Shown: piece after piece, positions 50,147 to 59,281 of the stretch | Numbering within the stretch: the stretch's first letter is position 1 | Layout: every line of letters begins with the position of its first letter | Source of the DNA: CAYJLC01 sp044426355 | GTDB lineage: Bacteria; Bacillota; Clostridia; Oscillospirales; Butyricicoccaceae | NCBI GenBank assembly: GCA_044426355.1 | Contig: JAWXUO010000002.1 | Location: forward strand, 1-64,000 | Length of the DNA: 64,000 nucleotides | Direction: 5' to 3' | Notes under the pieces: generated by a model | The model's database searches: none | What the model saw: the letters and a program-made list of their open reading frames with translations, nothing else | What the model was told of the DNA's origin: nothing | Position numbers and translations under genes: made by a program

Positions 50147-52630
50147 ATGATAGCAATACAATGTTTATATAAATCGATAGAGCAAATAAAAAGCGAAATA
50201 TCTTCTATAGATATACAAAAAGAATGTGTAGTGCAAATTTTTACAACTTTAGAAAATCCTTATGAAGCAGTAGAAATAGCAAAAAATATACAAAAAATAT
50301 TGCCAAAAGCACAAATTATAGGCTCAAGCGTTAGTGGAGTTATCTATAAAGGTACGCAGTATGAAAATAAAACTCTAATTGGTTTTGAACAATACGAAAA
50401 TGTGAAAATTTATGCGTGTACTATGTTTACAAACGAAAAAACTTCTGAAGATTTAGCGTTAGAAATTAAAAAAACTTTTAATAAGCATACACCAAGCTTG
50501 CTACGTATGTTTGTCGGAAATAAATATAATTTTGCCTCAAATCTTATGCAAAATATTGCAGAAATTATGCCAGGTGCAAAAATTGCAGGTGGTATGGCAG
50601 ATGGGCCTTTAAAGCCATATGTATTTAACTGCAACGATTTTTATTATGAAGCGTTAGTTTGTGTTGCAATATATGGCGAAAAAATTTGCGTTTATACTAG
50701 AGCTAACACTGCCCAAGAAGAAATTGAGCAACTGCACAAAATAACTAAAATAGAAAATAATTATATAAAAGAAATAGATAATGCACCAGCTATAAGCTGG
50801 ATTGAAGAAAATTTAGGTGGAATAGAAGATAGCGAAACTGTAGCTAATGGTTCTTTAGTTCATTTTCAAATTAAAAAAGAAAATTTTGATATATCTCGAT
50901 ATATGAAAGTCGATACAGAAAACCTACAAATAATACCATATTTTGAAACTTTTAAAGAAAATGATAATTTTAGAATAAGTTATCAGTCGCCGTCAAAATG
51001 CGTTTATGAATGTAAAGAAACTGTTTTAGAAATTCAAAATTACCCTATAGAGCAATTTTTTTGTTACATTAGTTCTCTAAGGAAAACATACATGGATAAA
51101 TGCATTGAATGGGAGCTTTCTCCTTACAATAAAGATGACGTAAACGGTGTGTTTTTGTTAGGTGAATTTTCAAATTATAAAACGCAGATAGAACTTTTAG
51201 GAGGTTCGTGCGTTATAGCAACAATTGCCGAAAAAGAAAAATATATGCCTGTAGATATTGCAAAAATCGAAGGGTTTAACGCTTATAATAACGAAAATAA
51301 TACAGTTATCGAATTATTAAATAGAAAACAAACCGTTTTGTCTAAAAAAATGGGTATAATCGAAACTATTTTAGAAACAGAACGTGAGAGTAGAAACGAA
51401 CCATATGTAAATATCAAACTTAATGCAGATAATATGATGAACTACGAAAAAGACAAACAAAAATATAATATAAACAAAATTTGCCTTTTAAAAATAGAAA
51501 ATGCTGATATTTTAATGAGCTATATAGGGCAAGAAAAATATTACGAAAGATTGCAATTTGTTGTAAATATTCTGAATAATGAAGAAAAAATGCATGCAAA
51601 TGAACGAAAACTACATATTTATGCAATACATTTTGATGCTATTGTAATTGCAACAAACGATGATATAACAAAAGATGATTTTATAAAATACATGCACGAG
51701 CTAGAGCAGTTTTGTAAGAAATATCAAGAAGAGCAAGACGAATTACCGTTTTTAATACGTATGGCAGTAGCATGCGACAAAGAATTTTTGCTAGAGCATG
51801 CATATAGCCAACTTAGAAGTGGAAATAATGCACAAGATATATTTGTGCAAGATGACGAAGTGTGCGTTACAACACAAGATGAGCTAAAATGCATTAAAAT
51901 GATAAAAAATGCTATAGCAAATAATGGAGTTGTTCCACATTATCAAGGGATTTATAACAACGAAACCAAAAAAATAGATAAATACGAAGCTTTGATGCGT
52001 GTGCGTGATGAAAATGGGGAAATGATAGCACCTGTACATTTTATGGACGTTGCTAAAAAATATCTATTATACCTTGAATTAAACCTTAAAATGTTTGAAA
52101 TGGTTGTAGAAGATTTTAGTAAAATCGACTGCAAAGTAAATATAAATGTATCGGCTTATGATTTAGCTTCTGAAAGATTTAGAAATTCACTTATAAAAAG
52201 AATGAAAAATTTTCATAAACCATCTAATATAACTATAGAAATTTTAGAAGATGAATCTTTTAGCGAGGTTAAAGAATTACAGCCGTTTATTAAAACAATA
52301 CGTGAGCTTGGCGTAAAAATTGCTATTGATGATTTTGGAGCTGGATATTCGAATTTATTAGAGATATTAAAAATTAACCCAGATGACTTAAAAATTGATG
52401 GTCAAATCATAAAAAATGTGCATAATAGCTATGAAAATGAAGTAATAGTAGAAGTAACAACAGCTTTAGCAGAAAAATTATCTATAGATTTAGTGGCAGA
52501 ATTTGTAGAAAACGAAGAAATACAGGATAAAGTAGCAGCACATGGAATTTTACGCTCGCAAGGATATTTATTCTCAAAGCCACAGCAGTTTGCAAGTATA
52601 TATAAAGTGGAGAAAAAAGTACAAATATAA
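50147..52630 (+). CDS. FIST-domain EAL protein, probable cyclic-di-GMP phosphodiesterase
   Basis: The protein is 827 residues. The N-terminal FIST sensory domain (about 15-200) has IIGSSVSGVIYKG and IAGGMADG; a FIST_C-like part follows to about 380, with FLLGEFSN. A region at about 440-580 looks like a GGDEF fold without the motif (HFDAIVIA). The EAL domain has E614 in YEALMRV, VNINVSAYDL, IEILEDESF, IDDFGAGYSN, DLKIDGQII and VAEFVE, so catalysis is likely. FIST domains are proposed to bind amino acids or other small ligands. It has no span, so the signal is cytoplasmic. It is followed by a second EAL gene 24 bases away. Confidence 0.85.
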   Translation: MIAIQCLYKSIEQIKSEISSIDIQKECVVQIFTTLENPYEAVEIAKNIQKILPKAQIIGSSVSGVIYKGTQYENKTLIGFEQYENVKIYACTMFTNEKTSEDLALEIKKTFNKHTPSLLRMFVGNKYNFASNLMQNIAEIMPGAKIAGGMADGPLKPYVFNCNDFYYEALVCVAIYGEKICVYTRANTAQEEIEQLHKITKIENNYIKEIDNAPAISWIEENLGGIEDSETVANGSLVHFQIKKENFDISRYMKVDTENLQIIPYFETFKENDNFRISYQSPSKCVYECKETVLEIQNYPIEQFFCYISSLRKTYMDKCIEWELSPYNKDDVNGVFLLGEFSNYKTQIELLGGSCVIATIAEKEKYMPVDIAKIEGFNAYNNENNTVIELLNRKQTVLSKKMGIIETILETERESRNEPYVNIKLNADNMMNYEKDKQKYNINKICLLKIENADILMSYIGQEKYYERLQFVVNILNNEEKMHANERKLHIYAIHFDAIVIATNDDITKDDFIKYMHELEQFCKKYQEEQDELPFLIRMAVACDKEFLLEHAYSQLRSGNNAQDIFVQDDEVCVTTQDELKCIKMIKNAIANNGVVPHYQGIYNNETKKIDKYEALMRVRDENGEMIAPVHFMDVAKKYLLYLELNLKMFEMVVEDFSKIDCKVNINVSAYDLASERFRNSLIKRMKNFHKPSNITIEILEDESFSEVKELQPFIKTIRELGVKIAIDDFGAGYSNLLEILKINPDDLKIDGQIIKNVHNSYENEVIVEVTTALAEKLSIDLVAEFVENEEIQDKVAAHGILRSQGYLFSKPQQFASIYKVEKKVQI

Positions 52631-52654
52631 CTTTTTTTCCTAAAGGAGAAAATT

Positions 52655-54703
52655 ATGAAATATTCAGATTTAGCACAATATATAGTAGATGCTGGCGATA
52701 ATTTAGTTTATGTTTCAGATTTAAAAACTGACGAACTATATTTTGCTAATACCACAACTATAAATGCTTTAGAAAAAATTGGGGTAACTCAGTGGCAGTG
52801 GCAAAGATGTACTGAAGTTATAAAAAACGGAAAAAATAGAACTATAGATAGACTTCAAGGTCAAAAAAAGTGCCAATGGGCAGAATATAATGAAACATTT
52901 TCTAAAAGATTTTTATATTTAGCAGAAATTATAATGCTTGAAGATGAAGAATGTATTTTAGAAATAGCTACAGATATTACAACTTTACATGTACTTGAAG
53001 CAGAGCTTTTAGCAAGACTTAAAGAGCAAGATACGCTTTATTCTTGTATAGAACTTCTTGCGATGAACGAAGACCCACATGATGCAGCTGAGAAAGCTTT
53101 AGAATTATTTGCTAGTTTTTATGGTGCAGAAAAAGGTCAGATTTTTTTAATAAATGATGAAGAAACTGCTATGAAAACAACTTTAGAGTGGTGCAATGGA
53201 GGACTTTGCCCTATAAAAGTTAAACTGCATACGCTACCTATTGATGTATTATTAGATGTTATAGGCGAAGAAAACGTTGTTGTATGCGAAGTATTAGAAC
53301 TTCAAGAAACGATTAAAAGATACTATCCTGATTTTGTGGACATAGAAGACAGAGAAGGGGTTAAATTAATTTTAGCACCTGTTAAAAATGCAAAAGGTGA
53401 AGTGCATGGGTTTATTTTCGCTTACAATCCACAAAAAAACTGGAAAAGAGTAGACACTATAGTATCTGTAGGTAAATTTATAGCAGATTTTAGTGTAAAA
53501 AACGACTTTATCGAAGGTTTACATAAATTAAGCTATTATGATGTTTTGACAGGATTTAAAAACCACTACAGCTATCGCCAAAAAATTAAAGAATTTGAAA
53601 AACAAAGACCTGATACATTAGGCGTTGCATATATTGATATTAACGGTTTAAAATCAATAAATAACTCAAAGGGACATGACTATGGCGACGAAATTATCAT
53701 TCGTACTAGCAAAATTATAGGTAATGCATTTTCTATTAATTCGTATAGAGTAGACGGAAATGAATTTGTTGTACTATATGAAGGTGTAGGCGAAGTGGAA
53801 TTTGAAGAGATGGTCACTAAAATGAAACAAGAGTTTAGAGAAGACCGTGAACTTAGTGTGTCTGTTGGATATTCTTGGAACAGAGAACTTGGAGAATCTG
53901 ATTTTATTGTTGATGAAAACATGAAAAAAGATGAAAGTACTGTAGCTTATAAAAACTTTTTACGTCAAAATTTAATGCGTGAAATAGATGATAATCGCTT
54001 TATGGTGTATTATCAACCACAAGTAGAGATAGAAGAGCAAAAAGTAGTTGGTGCAGAAGCACTTATAAGAAAACTTGATAGTGCTGGGAACATGTTACCA
54101 CCGTTTTTTTTCATACCTTTTTATGAAAAACAAGGAATAATTCCATTAGTAGATTTTTTTGTTTTAGAAGAAGTTTGTAAATTTTTATATAAAACACAAA
54201 ATAAAGAGTTGAAATTATCTGTAAATTTCTCAAGAGTAACGTTTTCTGAACATAATGTTGTAAAAAAAGCTAAAGAAATTTGCGAAAGAAATGAAGTTTC
54301 TTCAGAGCAAATAACTATTGAAATTACAGAAACAATTCAAAGCATCGACGCTACAAAGTTAATCCAAACAATGAACGAGTTTTTAGAGGCTGGATTTACA
54401 CTGTCGCTAGATGACTTTGGTTCTGGATATTCTAATATGGCACTTATAACAACGGCAGACTTTAGCGAAATAAAAATAGATAAAAGTCTTGTAGATGGTA
54501 TAGTTGACAATGATAAATCACGTGTTTTAACACAGCTTGTAATTAGTGCTTGCGAATGTTTTAACGACACAGCAACTATTGCAGAGGGAATAGAAACAAG
54601 TGAGCAACACGAGTTATTAAAAGCTATGAAATGTAATATAGGGCAGGGGTATTTATTTGATAAACCACTTCCAGAAGATGTATTTATAGAAAAATATATA
54701 TAA
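52655..54703 (+). CDS. GAF-GGDEF-EAL protein, probable cyclic-di-GMP phosphodiesterase
   Basis: The protein is 682 residues. A PAS-like segment near 1-115 is followed by a GAF-like domain (about 125-280) and a GGDEF domain with DGNEF at about 367 in place of GGDEF. The EAL domain has E468 in GAEALIRK, VNFSRV, IEITETI, LDDFGSGYSN, IKIDKSLV and AEGIE, an intact set. It is a paralogue of 37938-39989, with the same domain order and length. AAGGAG lies before the ATG. It is co-transcribed with the FIST-EAL gene. Confidence 0.87.
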   Translation: MKYSDLAQYIVDAGDNLVYVSDLKTDELYFANTTTINALEKIGVTQWQWQRCTEVIKNGKNRTIDRLQGQKKCQWAEYNETFSKRFLYLAEIIMLEDEECILEIATDITTLHVLEAELLARLKEQDTLYSCIELLAMNEDPHDAAEKALELFASFYGAEKGQIFLINDEETAMKTTLEWCNGGLCPIKVKLHTLPIDVLLDVIGEENVVVCEVLELQETIKRYYPDFVDIEDREGVKLILAPVKNAKGEVHGFIFAYNPQKNWKRVDTIVSVGKFIADFSVKNDFIEGLHKLSYYDVLTGFKNHYSYRQKIKEFEKQRPDTLGVAYIDINGLKSINNSKGHDYGDEIIIRTSKIIGNAFSINSYRVDGNEFVVLYEGVGEVEFEEMVTKMKQEFREDRELSVSVGYSWNRELGESDFIVDENMKKDESTVAYKNFLRQNLMREIDDNRFMVYYQPQVEIEEQKVVGAEALIRKLDSAGNMLPPFFFIPFYEKQGIIPLVDFFVLEEVCKFLYKTQNKELKLSVNFSRVTFSEHNVVKKAKEICERNEVSSEQITIEITETIQSIDATKLIQTMNEFLEAGFTLSLDDFGSGYSNMALITTADFSEIKIDKSLVDGIVDNDKSRVLTQLVISACECFNDTATIAEGIETSEQHELLKAMKCNIGQGYLFDKPLPEDVFIEKYI

Positions 54704-54707
54704 TTTA

Positions 54708-54735
54708 AAGGACTGACATTGTCAGTCCTTAATTT
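54708..54735. terminator. Convergent terminator hairpin
   Basis: AAGGACTGAC and GTCAGTCCTT form a perfect 10-bp stem around ATT between the EAL gene and the coat-type gene. T tracts on both sides are weak (AATTTA). Confidence 0.7.
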
Positions 54736-54736
54736 A

Positions 54737-54988
54737 TTAGCAGAATTTTTGTTTTAATTGCTCTAATTCTTGTGGTTCAGATGGTTTAACTGGATAAAAT
54801 CCACGTGAATTCATTTCTTGGAAGATAGAATTTTGAATTTCGTGTTCTTCTTTTAAAATATCTAAAAATTTATTGCGAAGCTCTGGGCAAACACATTCGC
54901 CAGCCCAAATATTATAAGTTCCAGTAACTTGTTTTTCCATTGTTAAAAAATCTTGCAAAGTGAATTTTTCGTTATCTTGTGTATTCAT
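54737..54988 (-). CDS. CotF-type spore coat protein
   Basis: The protein is 83 residues and belongs to the Coat F family. FTLQDFLTMEKQVTGTYNIW, then ECVCPELRNKFLDILKEEHEIQ and NSRGFYPVKP are typical, and the whole is a helical bundle. Members are spore-coat or spore-associated proteins; some clostridial members are also found outside spores. AGGAGG lies before the ATG. It is the second of two small coat-type genes, 11 bases after the first. Confidence 0.85.
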   Translation of the reverse strand: MNTQDNEKFTLQDFLTMEKQVTGTYNIWAGECVCPELRNKFLDILKEEHEIQNSIFQEMNSRGFYPVKPSEPQELEQLKQKFC

Positions 54989-54999
54989 AATTCCTCCTA

Positions 55000-55185
55000 T
55001 TAACCTAAAAAAGCTTTAAGTTGGTCGTAATGACTTTGATGTTTTGTAGCAATATCCGAAAGTTTTTGCTTAATTTGAGAGTCTGTAGACTGATTTGACA
55101 TAGCTTGAAATTTTGCAACAAGCATTTGCTCAAGCCCTAGTTGTTCGCCTAGAGCAGTTAGTTCTTTAGCAGATAAATTTGGCAT
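55000..55185 (-). CDS. Small helical protein paired with the CotF-type gene
   Basis: The protein is 61 residues: LSAKELTALGEQLGLEQMLV, then KFQAM and KHQSHYDQLKAFLG. It looks like a short two-helix relative of the ferritin-like/CotF fold. It begins with AAGGAG 8 bases upstream. Small proteins of this type often accompany CotF-family genes in clostridia, so a spore role is likely but not shown. Confidence 0.7.
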   Translation of the reverse strand: MPNLSAKELTALGEQLGLEQMLVAKFQAMSNQSTDSQIKQKLSDIATKHQSHYDQLKAFLG

Positions 55186-55239
55186 AATATTTCTCCTTAA
55201 AAAATTTTTTCAAAAATAGTATTTACAGATTAAATAAGT

Positions 55240-55734
55240 TTATACGATTATTTTTCCACGCTTATCTGTTTTTATATAAACATAATTATTAGAAAATTTG
55301 CATAAAGTAAAACAAAAATCAAATAAAAAAGGTGAGTTTTGTAAATATTTAAAGGAATATAAGTCGTAATTTTCAAAACTCTCTTTTAAAATACTCTCAC
55401 AAATACAGTTTGCAAGATTTTTATCCGATATTGTTTCCTTGATAATTGAACTTTTAAATAAATCATCGTTTTCGCATTTGATATATGCATAAAAACTTTC
55501 GTCAAGCGATATTTTATTAATATATGACAGAGCAAATTTTTTATTTAGAACATATCTGCCGTTTTTTGGAATTAAAACACCTAGAAGAATTTCTTTATCA
55601 TCTTTTTTGAGGTATAAACGACAAATTTCTAGGCTTATAATGTCACAATTAGCAATAAATGTTGTGAAAATATCATCATTTGTTGTAGAAACAAACCCAC
55701 AAGCTCTTTTTTTGTAGTAAACGGCAAAATTCAT
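55240..55734 (-). CDS. Hypothetical 164-residue protein
   Basis: The frame starts at ATG 55734 with GGAGGT 5 bases upstream; a TTG four codons earlier is part of that site, so not a start. The protein is mixed, with aromatic-rich C-terminal segments (YDLYSFKYLQNSPFLFDFCF) and a late YVYIKTDKRGKIIV. No signal, span or known domain is seen. It lies 54 bases upstream of the coat-type pair on the same strand, so it may belong to that sporulation unit. Confidence 0.6.
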   Translation of the reverse strand: MNFAVYYKKRACGFVSTTNDDIFTTFIANCDIISLEICRLYLKKDDKEILLGVLIPKNGRYVLNKKFALSYINKISLDESFYAYIKCENDDLFKSSIIKETISDKNLANCICESILKESFENYDLYSFKYLQNSPFLFDFCFTLCKFSNNYVYIKTDKRGKIIV

Positions 55735-55834
55735 AGACACCTCCAAGTAAAATATGTTTTATTTATATGTGTGAGTGTGTTAAAAAATGTAATATCATAG
55801 AAGTAATTATGTTCATAATTATTTTAAATAAATA

Positions 55835-55863
55835 TTGCACAATGACTGTAAATAAGGTATAAT
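55835..55863 (+). promoter_or_regulatory. Promoter of glnN
   Basis: TTGCAC and TATAAT are separated by 17 bases, about 58 bases before the start. Confidence 0.7.
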
Positions 55864-55920
55864 TATTATGAGTGAAAATAAAATAATATTATAAAGAAAT
55901 AATAATTAATAGGAGGATTT

Positions 55921-58011
55921 ATGTCTAGTAATGTAAGTGATATTTTTGGGTCTAATGTATTTAACGAAAGTGTAATGCGTGACAGATTGCCAAAAGAGAT
56001 ATATAAAAAACTAAAAAATGCGTCTTTTAATGGAGAACATCTATCGTTGCAAGTTGCAAATGTTGTTGCAAATACAATGAAAGACTGGGCAGTAGAAAAA
56101 GGTGCAACGCACTATACACACTGGTTTCAACCAATGACTGGAATTACTGCTGAAAAGCATGACTCATTTATCGCACCTGCTGAAGATGGAAAAATTATTT
56201 TAGATTTTTCTGGAAAAGAATTAATAAAAGGCGAGCCAGATGCATCTTCGTTTCCGAATGGTGGAATTAGAAGCACTTTTGAGGCTCGTGGATACACAGC
56301 ATGGGACCCTACGTCAAATGCATTTATTAAAGATGGAACACTTTGTATACCTACAGTATTTTGTTCATATTCAGGCGAAAGTTTAGACCAAAAAACACCT
56401 CTTTTACGTTCTATGGAAGTTTTAAATGAGCAATCACTAAGAGTTTTAAAACATTTTAAAAATCCTGCAAAACGTGTATTAAGTACAGTTGGAGCAGAGC
56501 AAGAGTATTTTTTAATCGACAAAAATACATATAAAGAACGTCCAGACTTAATTTTTTCTGGAAGAACACTTTTTGGAGCTATGCCACCTAAAGGTCAAGA
56601 GTTAGACGACCACTATTTTGGAAATTTAACAGAAAGAGTGTCAGCTTATATGAAAGAGCTAGACGAGGAGCTTTGGAAACTTGGAATTTACTCTAAAACA
56701 AAGCATAACGAAGTAGCACCTGCTCAACATGAGCATGCACCAATTTTCACAACTTCTAATATTTCAGCAGACCACAACCAACTTACTATGGAAATAATGA
56801 GAAAAGTTGCAAAACGCCACGATTTAGTGTGTTTGCTACATGAAAAACCTTTCGCTGGTGTTAATGGCTCTGGAAAACACAATAACTGGTCTATTTCTAC
56901 GGATTTAGGAGAAAATTTATTCGAACCTACAGATAAACCAGAAGAAAATTTTCAATTTTTACTATTTTTATCAGCAGTTATAGCAACTGTAGATAGATAT
57001 GCAGATTTACTTCGTGCTACAGTAGCATCAGCAGGAAATGACCATCGTTTAGGTGCAAATGAAGCACCACCATCTATAATATCTATTTATTTAGGAGGAC
57101 ACCTTTCGAATTTACTTGATGCAATTCAAACTGGCACTATAAAAATTAGTGAAAAACAGGAAATGATAGAAGTTCAAGGGACTGCAATTGCACCACTATT
57201 TAAAGACACTACAGACAGAAATAGAACATCACCTTTTGCTTTTACAGGAAATAAATTTGAATTTAGAATGGTAGGTTCGGCACAGTCGATTTCACCTTGT
57301 AATATCGTTTTAAACACTTGTGTTTCAGAAGTGTTAAGCGAATTTGCAGATATTTTAGATAAAACTGACAATGTAGAGCAAGAAGTTTTAAATATTGTTA
57401 AAAATACAGTTTTAGAACACGGCAGAATTATTTTTAATGGAAATAATTACTCAAGCAATTGGGTAACAGAGGCAAAAAATCGTGGATTACCAAATTTAAA
57501 AAGAACAGTTGATGCTATCCCTACATTAATTCACAGCAAAAATATAAATGTATTCACAAAATTTAACGTTTTAACAGAGGCAGAAATTTATGCTCGATAT
57601 GAAATACAATTAGAAAACTACTGCAAAAACATAAATATCGAGGCACTTTGTATGATTAATATGGTAAAAACTCAAATTTTACCAGCTTGTTTAAAATATT
57701 CTGAATCAGTATTTACATCTTATAATGCAAAAATAGCGTCAGGACTTAATTTAAATTTAGAAAATGAAGCAGAATATGCAACAAAACTGACAGCTCTTAC
57801 GTCTAATGTATTTGATAGCATGGATAATTTGATTAAAGCACATAATAACGCATGTAAAATTCCAGATTATTTAAGACAATCTCAGTATTTCTCTGATGCA
57901 GTTTTAGAAAAAATGGAATATTTAAGAGCAGATGTTGATATGCTAGAAACAATGACTGATAAATCAGTATGGCCTATTCCAAAATACGAACAAATCATAT
58001 TTAATGTATAA
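55921..58011 (+). CDS. glnN: Glutamine synthetase type III
   Basis: The enzyme makes glutamine from glutamate, ammonia and ATP. At 696 residues it is the long GSIII form, a dodecamer, as in Bacteroides and many clostridia. Visible segments are THYTHWFQPMTG and HDSFIAPAEDG near residues 61-85, SNGGIRSTFEARGYTAWDPTS-like text in the first third, VGAEQEYFLID, HNEVAPAQHEHAPIF, VNGSGKHNNWSI and DRNRTSPFAFTGNKFEFR. GGAGG lies before the ATG. The gene is followed 15 bases later by a membrane protein, so the two may share a transcript. Confidence 0.96.
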   Translation: MSSNVSDIFGSNVFNESVMRDRLPKEIYKKLKNASFNGEHLSLQVANVVANTMKDWAVEKGATHYTHWFQPMTGITAEKHDSFIAPAEDGKIILDFSGKELIKGEPDASSFPNGGIRSTFEARGYTAWDPTSNAFIKDGTLCIPTVFCSYSGESLDQKTPLLRSMEVLNEQSLRVLKHFKNPAKRVLSTVGAEQEYFLIDKNTYKERPDLIFSGRTLFGAMPPKGQELDDHYFGNLTERVSAYMKELDEELWKLGIYSKTKHNEVAPAQHEHAPIFTTSNISADHNQLTMEIMRKVAKRHDLVCLLHEKPFAGVNGSGKHNNWSISTDLGENLFEPTDKPEENFQFLLFLSAVIATVDRYADLLRATVASAGNDHRLGANEAPPSIISIYLGGHLSNLLDAIQTGTIKISEKQEMIEVQGTAIAPLFKDTTDRNRTSPFAFTGNKFEFRMVGSAQSISPCNIVLNTCVSEVLSEFADILDKTDNVEQEVLNIVKNTVLEHGRIIFNGNNYSSNWVTEAKNRGLPNLKRTVDAIPTLIHSKNINVFTKFNVLTEAEIYARYEIQLENYCKNINIEALCMINMVKTQILPACLKYSESVFTSYNAKIASGLNLNLENEAEYATKLTALTSNVFDSMDNLIKAHNNACKIPDYLRQSQYFSDAVLEKMEYLRADVDMLETMTDKSVWPIPKYEQIIFNV

Positions 58012-58026
58012 AATTAGGGGTGAAAT

Positions 58027-58818
58027 ATGAAAAATTTGCTATACGGAATGATTATTGGTATTGCAAATATAATTCCAGGGGTTTCTGGTGGAACAATGGC
58101 AGTTATTTTAAATGTATATGATAAAATAATATCAAGTGTTTCAAATTTAAAATCTGATTTTAAAAATTCGGTAAAGTTTTTAGCACCAATAGGTATAGGG
58201 GCAGTTTTTGGGATTGTACTTTTTGCGAAAATAGTTACATTTTTCTTAAATACCTTCGAAACGGCGACAATGCTTGCTTTTTCGGGACTAATTTTTGGTT
58301 CGATACCTATGATAAAAAACAAGGCTCTTGAAAGTAAAAAGTCGGTAAGTGGATATATAAGCTTTGCTATAGCGTTAATTATAATGCTGGTTATGTCTTT
58401 TTCTAGTGTTTCAGAAAGCACAACGGTGATAACTTCGCTCACGGTTGAGACATTTATAGTTTTGTTTTTTGCATCTGTAATTTCAGCAGGCTCTATGATA
58501 ATTCCAGGAATTTCTGGCTCGTTTGTCATGTTGCTTTTAGGAATATATTCGTCTATTTTATCGGCAGTGTCCACGCTTAATATCCCAGTTTTAATTCCGG
58601 TAGGGCTTGGTTGTTTAGTTGGAATTTTAGCATTTATTCGTTTAATTGATTTTCTATTTAAAAAATATCATAACGAAACTTACATGGCGATACTCGGATT
58701 GATGATGGGTTCTATTGTAACTATAATACCTAGTTTTATATTTAATTTGGAATATTTTGTCGGTTTAATACTATGTGTAATATTTGCAAAGGTATCTTTT
58801 GCATTTTCAAAAAAATAA
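58027..58818 (+). CDS. DUF368 family membrane protein, putative undecaprenyl-phosphate translocase
   Basis: The protein is 263 residues with about eight spans. GIANIIPGVSGGTMAVIL near residue 10 and the repeat-like IISAGSMIIPGISGSFVM-type segment near 160 are the two inverted family motifs. DUF368 members (PopT) have been shown to recycle undecaprenyl phosphate across the membrane for wall synthesis. GGGGTGA lies before the ATG. It is between glnN and an NfeD/SPFH pair. Confidence 0.85.
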   Translation: MKNLLYGMIIGIANIIPGVSGGTMAVILNVYDKIISSVSNLKSDFKNSVKFLAPIGIGAVFGIVLFAKIVTFFLNTFETATMLAFSGLIFGSIPMIKNKALESKKSVSGYISFAIALIIMLVMSFSSVSESTTVITSLTVETFIVLFFASVISAGSMIIPGISGSFVMLLLGIYSSILSAVSTLNIPVLIPVGLGCLVGILAFIRLIDFLFKKYHNETYMAILGLMMGSIVTIIPSFIFNLEYFVGLILCVIFAKVSFAFSKK

Positions 58819-58831
58819 AGGAGGGTTTAAT

Positions 58832-59257
58832 ATGTCTTTATATGGTTGGTTGGTTTTTATTGTAATATTTGCATGTTTTGAAGCATTTACACTGGATTTA
58901 ATAGCAATTTGGTTTGCTTTTGGTGCATTAATTGCAATGATTACAGCGAAATTCACAACGAATTTTACTATTCAGCTCACAGCGTTTATAATTGGCTCGG
59001 CACTTATGTTTATAATATTTAGACCAATGCTTAAAAAAATTACGTTAAAGGGCAAAGATGTAAAAACGAATATTGATATGATTATTGGCGAAATTGGTGT
59101 CGTTTTTACAGAAATTAATACAGAAGGTGGAGAAGTGAAAATAGCAGGTAAAATTTGGACTGCTATTTGTGAAGAAGAAAATGCTGTAATTTCAACTGGT
59201 CAAAAAGTTGAGATACTAGAAATTCGTGGCTCAAAGTTAGTCGTGAAAGTAAAATAA
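58832..59257 (+). CDS. NfeD family membrane protein
   Basis: The protein is 141 residues. Two or three spans fill about residues 1-65 (LYGWLVFIVIFACFEAFTLD, then FTIQLTAFIIGSALMFIIF). A cytoplasmic OB-fold domain follows from about 80 to 140, with IGEIGVVFTEI and VEILEIRGSKLVVK. NfeD proteins work with an SPFH partner in membrane microdomains. GGAGGG lies 6 bases before the ATG at 58832. The SPFH gene is 24 bases downstream. Confidence 0.88.
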   Translation: MSLYGWLVFIVIFACFEAFTLDLIAIWFAFGALIAMITAKFTTNFTIQLTAFIIGSALMFIIFRPMLKKITLKGKDVKTNIDMIIGEIGVVFTEINTEGGEVKIAGKIWTAICEEENAVISTGQKVEILEIRGSKLVVKVK

Positions 59258-59281
59258 AAACAAATTTAAAGGAGAATTTAT

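Noticed and set aside
58014..58574. 186-codon open frame antisense to the DUF368 gene
   Set aside because: It arises from the hydrophobic codon pattern of a membrane protein; no start signal.
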